This document shows, piece after piece, positions 1 through 6,433 of a stretch of DNA of 10,228 nt (position 1 is its first letter; every line of letters starts with the position of its first letter). A model generated the notes under the pieces. It saw nothing but the letters and a program-made list of their open reading frames with translations, did not search any database and had not been told where the DNA came from. A program made the translations under genes and the position numbers. Origin of the DNA: Alphaproteobacteria bacterium (lineage in GTDB: Bacteria; Pseudomonadota; Alphaproteobacteria; Micavibrionales; CSBR16-224); NCBI GenBank assembly GCA_007116755.1, contig SKHU01000153.1:1-10228 (forward strand), given 5' to 3'.

Positions 1-1
1 A

Positions 2-76
2 TTAATCGACACAGATTTAGCGGAAATTCAAGGCAAGAGCAAATGTTTTCCTGTTGTACGCTATACGGCACGATGA
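2..76 (+). CDS. Possible C-terminal end of an upstream gene (partial)
   Basis: Frame 2 is open from the left edge to a TGA at 74-76 and would encode about 24 residues ending in the peptide CFPVVRYTAR. The composition looks like ordinary protein (mixed acidic, basic and aliphatic residues), but the stretch is too short to recognise a family. The stop overlaps the -35 element of the promoter at 73-101, a layout expected if one gene ends just where the next promoter begins. A second open frame from base 1 runs to about 132 but has a poorer composition. The call rests only on frame and position, so it could be non-coding. Confidence 0.3.
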   Translation, partial: LIDTDLAEIQGKSKCFPVVRYTAR

Positions 77-101
77 CAACAAAAAACAAAAATGGTATAA
101 T
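73..101 (+). promoter_or_regulatory. Sigma-70 type promoter with extended -10
   Basis: The -35 hexamer ATGACA (73-78, 5/6 to consensus) is separated by exactly 17 bp from a perfect TATAAT (96-101). The TATAAT is preceded by TGG, giving the extended -10 form TGnTATAAT. Transcription would begin near 108, leaving a leader of about 45 nt before the ATG at 153. This is the strongest promoter-like sequence in the window. It faces the MORN-repeat gene and no other gene. Confidence 0.75.
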
Positions 102-152
102 AGAAGAAAGAATTACCGTTAAGAAAATTTAAGTGTCGGAGAAGACGAATCA

Positions 153-818
153 ATGAAATATTTGACGATTTTATCTGTAGCATTGCTGCTTTTATTGATG
201 CCTGCGGGAAAAGTTTTTGCAGAAGATACTGTGGATGCACTCCAGAATCGCGATGGCGTATTTTATCTGCCGGACAGCGATATGCCCTATACCGGCCGGT
301 TCAGTGTCAGTGATGGAGAAGGCGGACATAGTCTGGAAATGGATATTGTGGACGGGAAACTTCACGGTGATGTCATTGAGCGTTATCCCGGCGGGCAGAA
401 GAAAATGCATGCCGAATGGGAGGACGGTGTGCAGCATGGTGCCTTGCGGTTTTGGGATTCGGAGAATAATAAATTGATCGAAACGCAGTTGAAGCAGGGG
501 CTGCCGCACGGTGTAGAAACACTCTGGACACCGGACGGCAAAAAAATGTCCGAGATGCATTACAAGGACGGCGTTTTGCACGGGACGCTGACCGAATGGT
601 ATGATAACGGTCTGAAACGCCTTGAAGCCGAATTTTTTGAAGGCCGCCAGCACGGGCGCACGGTATCATGGCACGATAACGGCCAGAAAGAGGCCGAAGG
701 CACATTTCGCAACGATCTGGAGCACGGCCGGATGACAATCTGGGATCGTGACGGCAATGTCATCAAGGAACATGACTATATCAACGGCGTTCTGGACAAT
801 CACCGTCCACAACGTTAG
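153..818 (+). CDS. Exported MORN_2/YwqK-like repeat protein
   Basis: This 221-residue protein starts with a lysine and a long hydrophobic core (residues 3-17) ending in a plausible signal peptidase I site after VFA (21-23), so it is probably exported to the periplasm or cell surface. The rest is a repeat array. HG pairs fall at residues 71, 95, 119, 143, 167 and 191, and a degenerate YTG at 46-48 begins a seventh unit, all on an exact 24-residue pitch. Each unit follows the pattern DG-x-x-HG-x4-W/Y-x-x-x-G-x-K typical of the MORN_2 variant found in YwqK-like proteins, which forms short beta-hairpins. Annotation pipelines often label such proteins 'toxin-antitoxin system YwqK family antitoxin', but no toxin partner is adjacent here and I would not use that function. 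A GGAG at 138-141 lies 11 nt before the ATG. The gene has its own promoter and runs towards the minus-strand genes, with only 31 bp between the two stop codons. The molecular role is unknown; repeats of this kind are usually linked to binding or scaffolding. Confidence 0.9.
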   Translation: MKYLTILSVALLLLLMPAGKVFAEDTVDALQNRDGVFYLPDSDMPYTGRFSVSDGEGGHSLEMDIVDGKLHGDVIERYPGGQKKMHAEWEDGVQHGALRFWDSENNKLIETQLKQGLPHGVETLWTPDGKKMSEMHYKDGVLHGTLTEWYDNGLKRLEAEFFEGRQHGRTVSWHDNGQKEAEGTFRNDLEHGRMTIWDRDGNVIKEHDYINGVLDNHRPQR

Positions 819-849
819 TCTCTGCCTTTAGATGCGGATATGACAATCT

Positions 850-1623
850 TTAATGATTGAATTGTTTTTGCTTTTTCGGTTTTTCGCGGCGGCGGATGCG
901 GGCGGACTGGTCTCCCCATCCGTTCAGTTTTATGGCACCGATCATGCCCAAAATGCCAGCGGCAAAAAAACCGCCCAAACCGGCCAAAATCGAAGCTCCT
1001 TCCGCATTCGCCGATTTTGTGGCGGCAATCTCTTTCAACTGTCGCGCATCAGCGATAGGGTTGCCGGTATAACCGTCTCTTTCCCCCAGTGTGATCCGTG
1101 CCTCATCCAGATTGGCGGCGGTTTTGCGGGTAATCTCCAGCCCGAAATTCTGTGTCGGGCCGACGCGATCTGCAAAAACCTGTGACAATTCCAGAAACTG
1201 CTGTTCGGATACGTCGGCTTCTGCGCCGCGCTCGCCGTGCAGAAACATATCCAGCAAAATATTTTTTCCGGCAAAGGCAAAATCGGTTTTCAATGTGCCG
1301 ATATTGTCCTGCGCCTCGCGCAGCGCCTCGTCGGATAATCCCTGCATCCGGTCGATTTCAAACTGTTTTTTGGCAATTTCAATTTCCGTTTGCTGTGCTT
1401 CCAACGCACCGATTCCGCCGAGAATATTCTGATAAACCTCATCCGCCCGTTCCGTACCGACATCGTCCGGCGTGACAGACATGGCGTTATATGTACCGAT
1501 ACCGGTACCGGCAGCGCCGGCAAAGGCAAGTGCGAAAGCCGTACTGATGACAACGGCATCGTTCTTAAACGGTTTGCCGATATAATGTTTCAGATTTATT
1601 TTCCTATTGTCCCGCTCTGTCAT
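850..1623 (-). CDS. Small two-helix membrane protein, unknown family (paralogue A)
   Basis: This 257-residue protein belongs to no family I recognise. It has a short polar N-terminus containing KHYIG, a hydrophobic segment rich in Ala and Gly at about 23-46, and a central polar region of about 160 residues. A second hydrophobic segment lies at about 209-232, and the tail RIRRREKPKKQKQFNH is strongly basic. The central part has heptad-like helical stretches (about 60-110) and the motif HGERGAEADVSE followed by QFLELSQ (129-147). By the positive-inside rule both ends would be cytoplasmic and the middle periplasmic; this is inference. It is a tandem paralogue of the gene at 1650-2426, with about 40% identity by eye. 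I chose the ATG at 1623 because AGAGGG (1629-1634 on the complement) is correctly spaced from it, whereas the GTG at 1629 would abut the ribosome site, and because the paralogue aligns from here. It lies 26 bp after its paralogue and is probably co-transcribed with it. Confidence 0.85.
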   Translation of the reverse strand: MTERDNRKINLKHYIGKPFKNDAVVISTAFALAFAGAAGTGIGTYNAMSVTPDDVGTERADEVYQNILGGIGALEAQQTEIEIAKKQFEIDRMQGLSDEALREAQDNIGTLKTDFAFAGKNILLDMFLHGERGAEADVSEQQFLELSQVFADRVGPTQNFGLEITRKTAANLDEARITLGERDGYTGNPIADARQLKEIAATKSANAEGASILAGLGGFFAAGILGMIGAIKLNGWGDQSARIRRREKPKKQKQFNH

Positions 1624-1628
1624 TTTCA

Positions 1629-1634
1629 CCCTCT
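1629..1634 (-). promoter_or_regulatory. Ribosome binding site deciding the start at 1623
   Basis: The minus strand reads AGAGGG here, with the GAGG core ending 6 nt before the ATG at 1621-1623. The alternative in-frame GTG at 1627-1629 overlaps this element and so cannot use it. The site therefore supports a protein of 257 rather than 259 residues. Confidence 0.6.
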
Positions 1635-1649
1635 TGTATCAATCAATGC

Positions 1650-2426
1650 TTAATGGTTAAACTTTTTTGTCCTTTTCGGCTTTTCGCGGCGGCGGATGCG
1701 GGGGTCATGACGCCACCGCATATCCGATAAAGGCCCCAGTCCGGCGATCAGCATGGCCATAGCACCCAAAAAACCCGCGAATACGCCCAGTACAATCGGC
1801 CCTTCTTTTCTGTCATTGCCGCTTCTTTTCATTTCTGCGTAAATATTGCCGGCATCAATCACAGGATTTCCGGTCAATTCGCCTTTTTCACCGAGTTTGA
1901 TACGCGCATCATCCAGCACTGCAGCTTTATGCGGCGTGATTTTCATGCCCAGATCTTCCGGCGGCATCACCTGCTGGGCACATTGTTGTGACAGTTCTAG
2001 AAACTGCCTCTCGGAAATATCCGCCTCCGCACCGGTTTCGCCATGCGTGAGCATTTGGAAAAGCAGCCCCTTGCTTTGCAGCCCCAGATCAAATTTCATG
2101 CCGGTGATGTTGTCCTGTACCTGTTGCAGTTCTTCTGCGGAGAGGCCGCGCAAATGGTCAAGCTCCATCTGTGCTTTTGCAATATCAATCTCCTGCCGCA
2201 TACCGGACAGCGATGCAATATTTTCTTGAAACTGCTGATAAACGATTTCCTGACGGTCTGTGCCGATTTCGTCCGGCGTCGTATCAAAACTGTTGTTCAG
2301 CACTGTTCCGGTACCGACACCGGCAACAAGAGCTGTTGTAGCCGCGGCAGAGAGGGTTCCGCCTATATTGTCAAAAAAACGCCCGATATAGTGTTTCGGA
2401 TTGATTCTGGTGTTGTCGTCAGCCAT
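1650..2426 (-). CDS. Small two-helix membrane protein, unknown family (paralogue B)
   Basis: This 258-residue protein shares its whole layout with the gene at 850-1623. It has an N-terminal KHYIG, a weakly hydrophobic Ala/Gly/Thr segment (about 24-45) and the motif TPDEIGTDR (50-58). The middle is helical and polar, with GLS and QDNI, and contains HGETGAEADISE followed by QFLELSQ (128-147). Also present are LDDARIKLGE (171-180), TGNP (185-188), a clear hydrophobic helix (about 210-233) and the basic tail RIRRREKPKRTKKFNH. A TM-periplasmic domain-TM arrangement with cytoplasmic ends is inferred. The open frame extends upstream to 2474, but that start would lie above the -10 element of the promoter at 2465-2493. 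The ATG at 2426 lies below it, carries a weak GGGAA ribosome site (2432-2436) and aligns with the paralogue. It is the first gene of a likely two-gene unit. The function is unknown; a tandem duplication kept with strong motif conservation suggests both copies are used, perhaps as partners in one complex. Confidence 0.85.
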   Translation of the reverse strand: MADDNTRINPKHYIGRFFDNIGGTLSAAATTALVAGVGTGTVLNNSFDTTPDEIGTDRQEIVYQQFQENIASLSGMRQEIDIAKAQMELDHLRGLSAEELQQVQDNITGMKFDLGLQSKGLLFQMLTHGETGAEADISERQFLELSQQCAQQVMPPEDLGMKITPHKAAVLDDARIKLGEKGELTGNPVIDAGNIYAEMKRSGNDRKEGPIVLGVFAGFLGAMAMLIAGLGPLSDMRWRHDPRIRRREKPKRTKKFNH

Positions 2427-2464
2427 TGTGATTCCCGTTATAATGAGTGTTGCCAATGGCGGGA

Positions 2465-2493
2465 ATGATAACAAAACTACAGAGTTATGTCAA
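2465..2493 (-). promoter_or_regulatory. Near-consensus sigma-70 promoter for the paralogue pair
   Basis: Reading the minus strand, a perfect -35 TTGACA (2488-2493) is followed after exactly 17 bp by the -10 TATCAT (2465-2470, 5/6). Transcription would start near 2458, about 30 nt before the ATG at 2426. It lies in the 94-bp gap downstream of greA, so the two small membrane proteins need not depend on carB-greA read-through. No hairpin-plus-T-run terminator for greA is visible in the same gap. Confidence 0.7.
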
Positions 2494-2520
2494 GCTATAT
2501 GTAAAATAGATTTTGTCTGT

Positions 2521-2994
2521 TTATTTATACGAGATGTCCAGAATCTCATAGGCTTTGCTGCCTTTGGGCGTTGTTACCTCGACGCTGTCGCCGATGGATT
2601 TGCCGATCATCGCCCGTGACAGGGGGGCGGAGAGCGAGAGCATGCCTTTATCGATATCGGCCTCGTATTCACCGACGATCTGATAGACCAGTTGCTCGTC
2701 GGTATCTTCATCGATAACATGGATCGTTGCACCGAATTTTACCGTATCGCCGCCAAGTTTGGAGGGTTCAATGATCTCTGCGCGGGCAATGCGGTCTTCG
2801 AGTTCGGCGATTCGGCCTTCGATAAAGCTCTGGCGCTCGCGTGCGGAATGGTACTCCGCGTTTTCGGACAAATCGCCGTGTTCGCGCGCGGCTGCGATCG
2901 CCTCGATGATTTCGGGGCGGTCATTTGATTTCAGTTTTTTCAGTTCGGCTTCCAGTTGCCGATAACCGTTTGCGGTAATGGGCATTTTGTCCAT
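2521..2994 (-). CDS. greA: Transcript cleavage factor GreA
   Basis: GreA binds the secondary channel of RNA polymerase and stimulates cleavage of the 3' end of backtracked RNA, restarting stalled elongation. The protein has 157 residues, the usual length. Residues 1-75 form the N-terminal coiled coil; the tip motif DLSENAEY begins at D41 and includes E44, the acidic pair that helps hold the catalytic magnesium in characterised GreA proteins. Residues from about 80 to the end match the FKBP-like C-terminal domain that docks on the polymerase, including the ends PLSRAMIGKSIGD and TPKGSKAYEIL. I chose the ATG at 2994 over the ATG three codons later because a GGAG (3003-3006 on the complement) sits 8 nt upstream. 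The gene begins 41 bp after the carB stop on the same strand, so co-transcription is likely. Nothing in the sequence is unusual. Confidence 0.97.
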   Translation of the reverse strand: MDKMPITANGYRQLEAELKKLKSNDRPEIIEAIAAAREHGDLSENAEYHSARERQSFIEGRIAELEDRIARAEIIEPSKLGGDTVKFGATIHVIDEDTDEQLVYQIVGEYEADIDKGMLSLSAPLSRAMIGKSIGDSVEVTTPKGSKAYEILDISYK

Positions 2995-3035
2995 TGTTCA
3001 GACTCCATGTCGTCATTGTATAAAAATACGGCGGA

Positions 3036-6000
3036 TCAGGCGGCTTTTGTGCGCCCGTTTTCTCCGGTTTGTTTCGTATAATCCTGAAGGGAAACGATAC
3101 CAAACAACTGCCCGCTTTTCAAAGCGGCGATAGCCTCAACGGCCGCGCGGGCACCCGAGATCGTCGTATAATAAGGTATTTTATTATGAAGTGCGTTCCG
3201 GCGCAAGTCAAAGCTGTCAGCCACCGCGCGCGGGCCTTGCGTGGTGTTCAGCATCATGGCGATTTCACCGTTGATCATCGCATCGATGATATGCGGCTGG
3301 CCTTCATGCACCTTGTTGATCTTATGGGCGCGGACACCCGCATCGACCAGAAACTGTGCCGTGCCGCCCGTGGCAACAATTTTAAAGCCGAGATCCTGCA
3401 GTTTGGCTGCCAGCGGTACAATCCGCGCCTTGTCCTTGTCCTTGACGGAGATAAATACCGTCCCTTCCGTCGGTATGCCGGAGCCGACAGCCAGCCGCGC
3501 CTTGGCAAAGGCCAGAGGAAAGCTTTTGTCGATGCCCATGCTCTCGCCTGTGGATTTCATCTCCGGCCCCAGCACGACATCGACACCCGGAAAGCGGGAG
3601 AAGGGGAAGACCGGTGCCTTGACCGCGACATGGTCGGGCAGTGTTGTCGGCAGCAGACCTTCGCGGCGCAGCTTTTCAATCGTTTCGCCCAGCATAATGC
3701 GCGTTGCCAGCTGCGGCAGGGGAACGCCTGTGGTTTTGGCGACAAAAGGCACGGTACGCGAGGCGCGCGGATTAACCTCCAGCACCAGAATCTCGTAAGC
3801 ATCCAGATCGGCCGGATTACGGCTCTCCCGCACGACGAACTGGATATTCAAAAGCCCCTGAATTTTAAGGGCGCGCGCCAGTGTGATGGTTTGATCCATC
3901 AGATCAATCAGTACATCCTGTTTCAGGGAATAGGGCGGCAGGGCGCAGACGCTGTCACCGGAATGGATACCGGCCTCTTCGATATGTTCCATCACGCCGG
4001 CGATATGCACATCGCGTCCGTCAGACAGCGCATCAATATCAACCTCGATCGCGTGCTGCATGTATTTGTCGATCAATAAGGGGGATTTTCCCGAAATCTC
4101 GACAGCGGCATCAATATATTCCTCCAGCTGCGCAATGTCGTAGGCAATGCGCATCCGCTCGCCGCCGAGTACGTAGGAGGGGCGCAAAACAACGGGATAG
4201 CCGATTTCATTGGCAATGGCAATCGCCTCTTCGCGCTTTGTCGCCGTGCCGTTCGGCGGTTGTTTCAGTCCCGTTTCACGCAGCAATTCCTGAAAACGTT
4301 TTCGGTCTTCGGCGCGGTCGATTACATCGGGCGGTGTGCCGAGAATCGGGACGCCCGCTTTTTCCAGCGCATCGCAGAGTTTCAGCGGAGTCTGGCCGCC
4401 CAGCTGCACAATAACGCCCAGAAATTCGCCGTTTTGCCGTTCGGTTGCAATAATGTTCATAACATGTTCGAAACTCAGCGGTTCGAAATACAGCCGGTCG
4501 GAGGTATCGTAATCGGTTGAAACCGTTTCGGGATTGCAATTGACCATGATGCTTTCAATGCCGGCTTTTTCCAGCGCATAGGCGGCGTGAACACAGCAAT
4601 AGTCGAATTCGATTCCCTGCCCGATGCGGTTCGGGCCGCTGCCCAGAATCATGACTTTTTTGCGGGAGGTCGGCGCAGCCTCGCATTGCGGCGCGGCCAG
4701 CTCTGCGGGCGGGGTGTAGCAGGAGTAGAAATAGGCGGTTTTACTGGGAAATTCTGCAGCGCAGGTATCGACACGGCGGTACATCGGCAGAATTTCCGCA
4801 GCAAGACGCTGCTGCGTTACGTTATTTTCTTCTTTGCCGGAAAGTTTCGCCAGCCGCGCATCGGAAAATCCGAGATGTTTCAGATGCCGCCATGCGGATT
4901 TGTCACCGGTGGCGGGCAGGCCGTTCTCGCGGATGCGGTTTTCTTCCTCAACCAGCCTTTTGATTTGTTCCAGAAACCAGCGGTCATAGCGGCAGGAGGC
5001 ATGAATCTCGTCAACGGAAAAACCGTGACGGAAAGCCTGCGCGATGACCAGCAGACGGTCGGGACGCGGCGTCGACAGGGCCGCCAGCACGTGCTGCGGG
5101 TGCATCTCCTGCGTTTTGTCGGGGTTCAGGTCAAGATCATCCAGACCGGTCAGCCCCGTTTCCAGCGAGCATAAGGCTTTTTGCAGCGATTCCGCAAAAC
5201 ATGAGCCGATCCCCATTACCTCGCCGACAGATTTCATGGCCGTGGTCAGAATACGCTCCGCGCCCGGAAATTTCTCGAAAGCAAAACGCGGAATTTTTGT
5301 GACAACATAGTCAATGGACGGCTCGAACGAGGCCGGCGTGGTTTCGGTAATATCGTTTTTCAACTCGTCCAGCGTATAGCCGACGGCCAGTTTTGCGGCG
5401 ATGCGGGCGATCGGATAGCCGGTTGCCTTCGAGGCCAGCGCCGAAGACCGGCTGACGCGCGGATTCATTTCAATGACGACCAGTTCGCCGGTTTCGGGAT
5501 TGACAGCGAATTGCACGTTTGCACCGCCGGTTTCCACACCGATACCGCGCAGAATATCAATCGAGGCACTGCGCATTTTCTGGTATTCCTTGTCGGTCAG
5601 CGTCAGGGCGGGGGCAACGGTGACGGAATCGCCCGTGTGTACGCCCATCGGATCAATATTTTCAATGGAACAGATAATGGCGCAGTTATCGGCACGGTCG
5701 CGGATAACCTCCATCTCGTATTCCTTCCAGCCCAGCACCGATTGTTCGATCAGAATTTCCGACATGGGCGAGGCTTTCAGCCCTTGCCGCACAATATGCA
5801 GATACTCCTCGCGGTTATAGGCAATACCGCCGCCGGTGCCGCCCAATGTGAAAGACGGGCGGATAATGGCCGGAAGACCGATCTCTTCCAGAGCCGCCAT
5901 TGCTTCGTCAAGGCCGCGGGCGATTTCGCTTTTCGGGGCTTTGTGGCCACGCTTTTCGATTGTTTCGCGGAACAGGCGGCGGTCTTCCGCCAGACGGATC

Positions 6001-6365
6001 GCGTCGGGCTGTGCGCCGATCAGCCCGATACCGAGACGCTCCAGCGTCCCGTTGTCGTAAAGTTCCAGCGCCGTGTTCAATGCCGTCTGGCCGCCCATTG
6101 TCGGCAGCAGCACATCGGGCTTTTCCTTTTCAAGAATCAGTGCAACGATCTCTGCTGTGATCGGTTCGATATAGGTCGCATCGGCAACAGACGGGTCGGT
6201 CATGATCGTCGCAGGGTTGGAGTTGATCAGAACAATCCGGTAGCCTTCTTCCTTCAGGGCTTTGCAAGCCTGTACGCCGGAATAGTCAAACTCGCAGGCC
6301 TGACCGATCACAATCGGGCCTGCGCCGATAATGGCGATGGATTGGATGTCCTGACGTTTCGGCAT
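3036..6365 (-). CDS. carB: Carbamoyl-phosphate synthase large subunit CarB
   Basis: CarB makes carbamoyl phosphate from bicarbonate, two ATP and ammonia channelled from the glutaminase subunit CarA, feeding arginine and pyrimidine synthesis in the cytoplasm. The 1109-residue chain has two homologous synthetase halves. The first opens with GAGPIVIGQACEFDYSG (about residue 14); the second opens with GSGPNRIGQG (575-584). Each half carries an ATP-grasp domain (for example SFTLGGTGGG in the first and SYVLGGERM in the second). An oligomerisation region lies between them. The C-terminus from about 965 is an MGS-like allosteric domain, recognisable by FISVKDKDKAR and VATGGTAQFL. It is somewhat longer than the 1073-residue E. 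coli enzyme. The open frame extends to a GTG at 6479, inside the coding end of the upstream gene. The ATG at 6365 is the true start because the family N-terminus MPKRQDIQSIAIIGAGP begins here and an AGGA lies 8 nt upstream. No carA is in the window; upstream lies a membrane-fused synthase-like gene, 59 bp away. greA follows after 41 bp. Confidence 0.98.
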   Translation of the reverse strand: MPKRQDIQSIAIIGAGPIVIGQACEFDYSGVQACKALKEEGYRIVLINSNPATIMTDPSVADATYIEPITAEIVALILEKEKPDVLLPTMGGQTALNTALELYDNGTLERLGIGLIGAQPDAIRLAEDRRLFRETIEKRGHKAPKSEIARGLDEAMAALEEIGLPAIIRPSFTLGGTGGGIAYNREEYLHIVRQGLKASPMSEILIEQSVLGWKEYEMEVIRDRADNCAIICSIENIDPMGVHTGDSVTVAPALTLTDKEYQKMRSASIDILRGIGVETGGANVQFAVNPETGELVVIEMNPRVSRSSALASKATGYPIARIAAKLAVGYTLDELKNDITETTPASFEPSIDYVVTKIPRFAFEKFPGAERILTTAMKSVGEVMGIGSCFAESLQKALCSLETGLTGLDDLDLNPDKTQEMHPQHVLAALSTPRPDRLLVIAQAFRHGFSVDEIHASCRYDRWFLEQIKRLVEEENRIRENGLPATGDKSAWRHLKHLGFSDARLAKLSGKEENNVTQQRLAAEILPMYRRVDTCAAEFPSKTAYFYSCYTPPAELAAPQCEAAPTSRKKVMILGSGPNRIGQGIEFDYCCVHAAYALEKAGIESIMVNCNPETVSTDYDTSDRLYFEPLSFEHVMNIIATERQNGEFLGVIVQLGGQTPLKLCDALEKAGVPILGTPPDVIDRAEDRKRFQELLRETGLKQPPNGTATKREEAIAIANEIGYPVVLRPSYVLGGERMRIAYDIAQLEEYIDAAVEISGKSPLLIDKYMQHAIEVDIDALSDGRDVHIAGVMEHIEEAGIHSGDSVCALPPYSLKQDVLIDLMDQTITLARALKIQGLLNIQFVVRESRNPADLDAYEILVLEVNPRASRTVPFVAKTTGVPLPQLATRIMLGETIEKLRREGLLPTTLPDHVAVKAPVFPFSRFPGVDVVLGPEMKSTGESMGIDKSFPLAFAKARLAVGSGIPTEGTVFISVKDKDKARIVPLAAKLQDLGFKIVATGGTAQFLVDAGVRAHKINKVHEGQPHIIDAMINGEIAMMLNTTQGPRAVADSFDLRRNALHNKIPYYTTISGARAAVEAIAALKSGQLFGIVSLQDYTKQTGENGRTKAA

Positions 6366-6373
6366 GGGCGCTG

Positions 6374-6377
6374 TCCT
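6374..6377 (-). promoter_or_regulatory. Ribosome binding site deciding the carB start
   Basis: The minus strand reads AGGA within AAAAGGACAG, 8 nt before the ATG at 6363-6365. It supports this start over the in-frame GTG at 6479, which would add 38 residues that overlap the neighbouring gene and do not resemble CarB. Confidence 0.65.
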
Positions 6378-6404
6378 TTTGTTTGTATGATTCTCTTTGC
6401 GCCC

Positions 6405-6433
6405 AATATACAGCGGACGCGCTGTTAAAACAA
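6405..6433 (-). promoter_or_regulatory. Possible carB promoter
   Basis: On the minus strand the -10-like TATATT (6405-6410, 5/6) lies 17 bp below TTGTTT (6428-6433, 3/6 for a -35). The -35 part lies within the last codons of the upstream gene. The same elements recur below the upstream paralogue (8779-8809), so they may simply be duplicated 3' flank. The weak -35 keeps confidence low. Confidence 0.3.

Noticed and set aside
153..818. Antitoxin of a toxin-antitoxin pair
   Set aside because: The label comes from the YwqK family name. The protein has a signal peptide and no small toxin gene lies downstream within the window.
819..849. Possible shared terminator between the convergent genes
   Set aside because: No stem-loop with a T run is visible in the 31 bp, so no terminator is claimed.
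2427..2474. 16-codon N-terminal extension of the membrane protein at 1650-2426
   Set aside because: It would start upstream of the -10 element of the best promoter, and the paralogue aligns from the later ATG.
3069..4079. 336-codon open frame on the plus strand
   Set aside because: It lies opposite carB, whose coding frame is unmistakable. The composition (many Arg, Gln, His) is that of an antisense shadow.
5511..6428. 305-codon open frame on the plus strand
   Set aside because: Antisense to the N-terminal half of carB, with no recognisable motif and no ribosome site.
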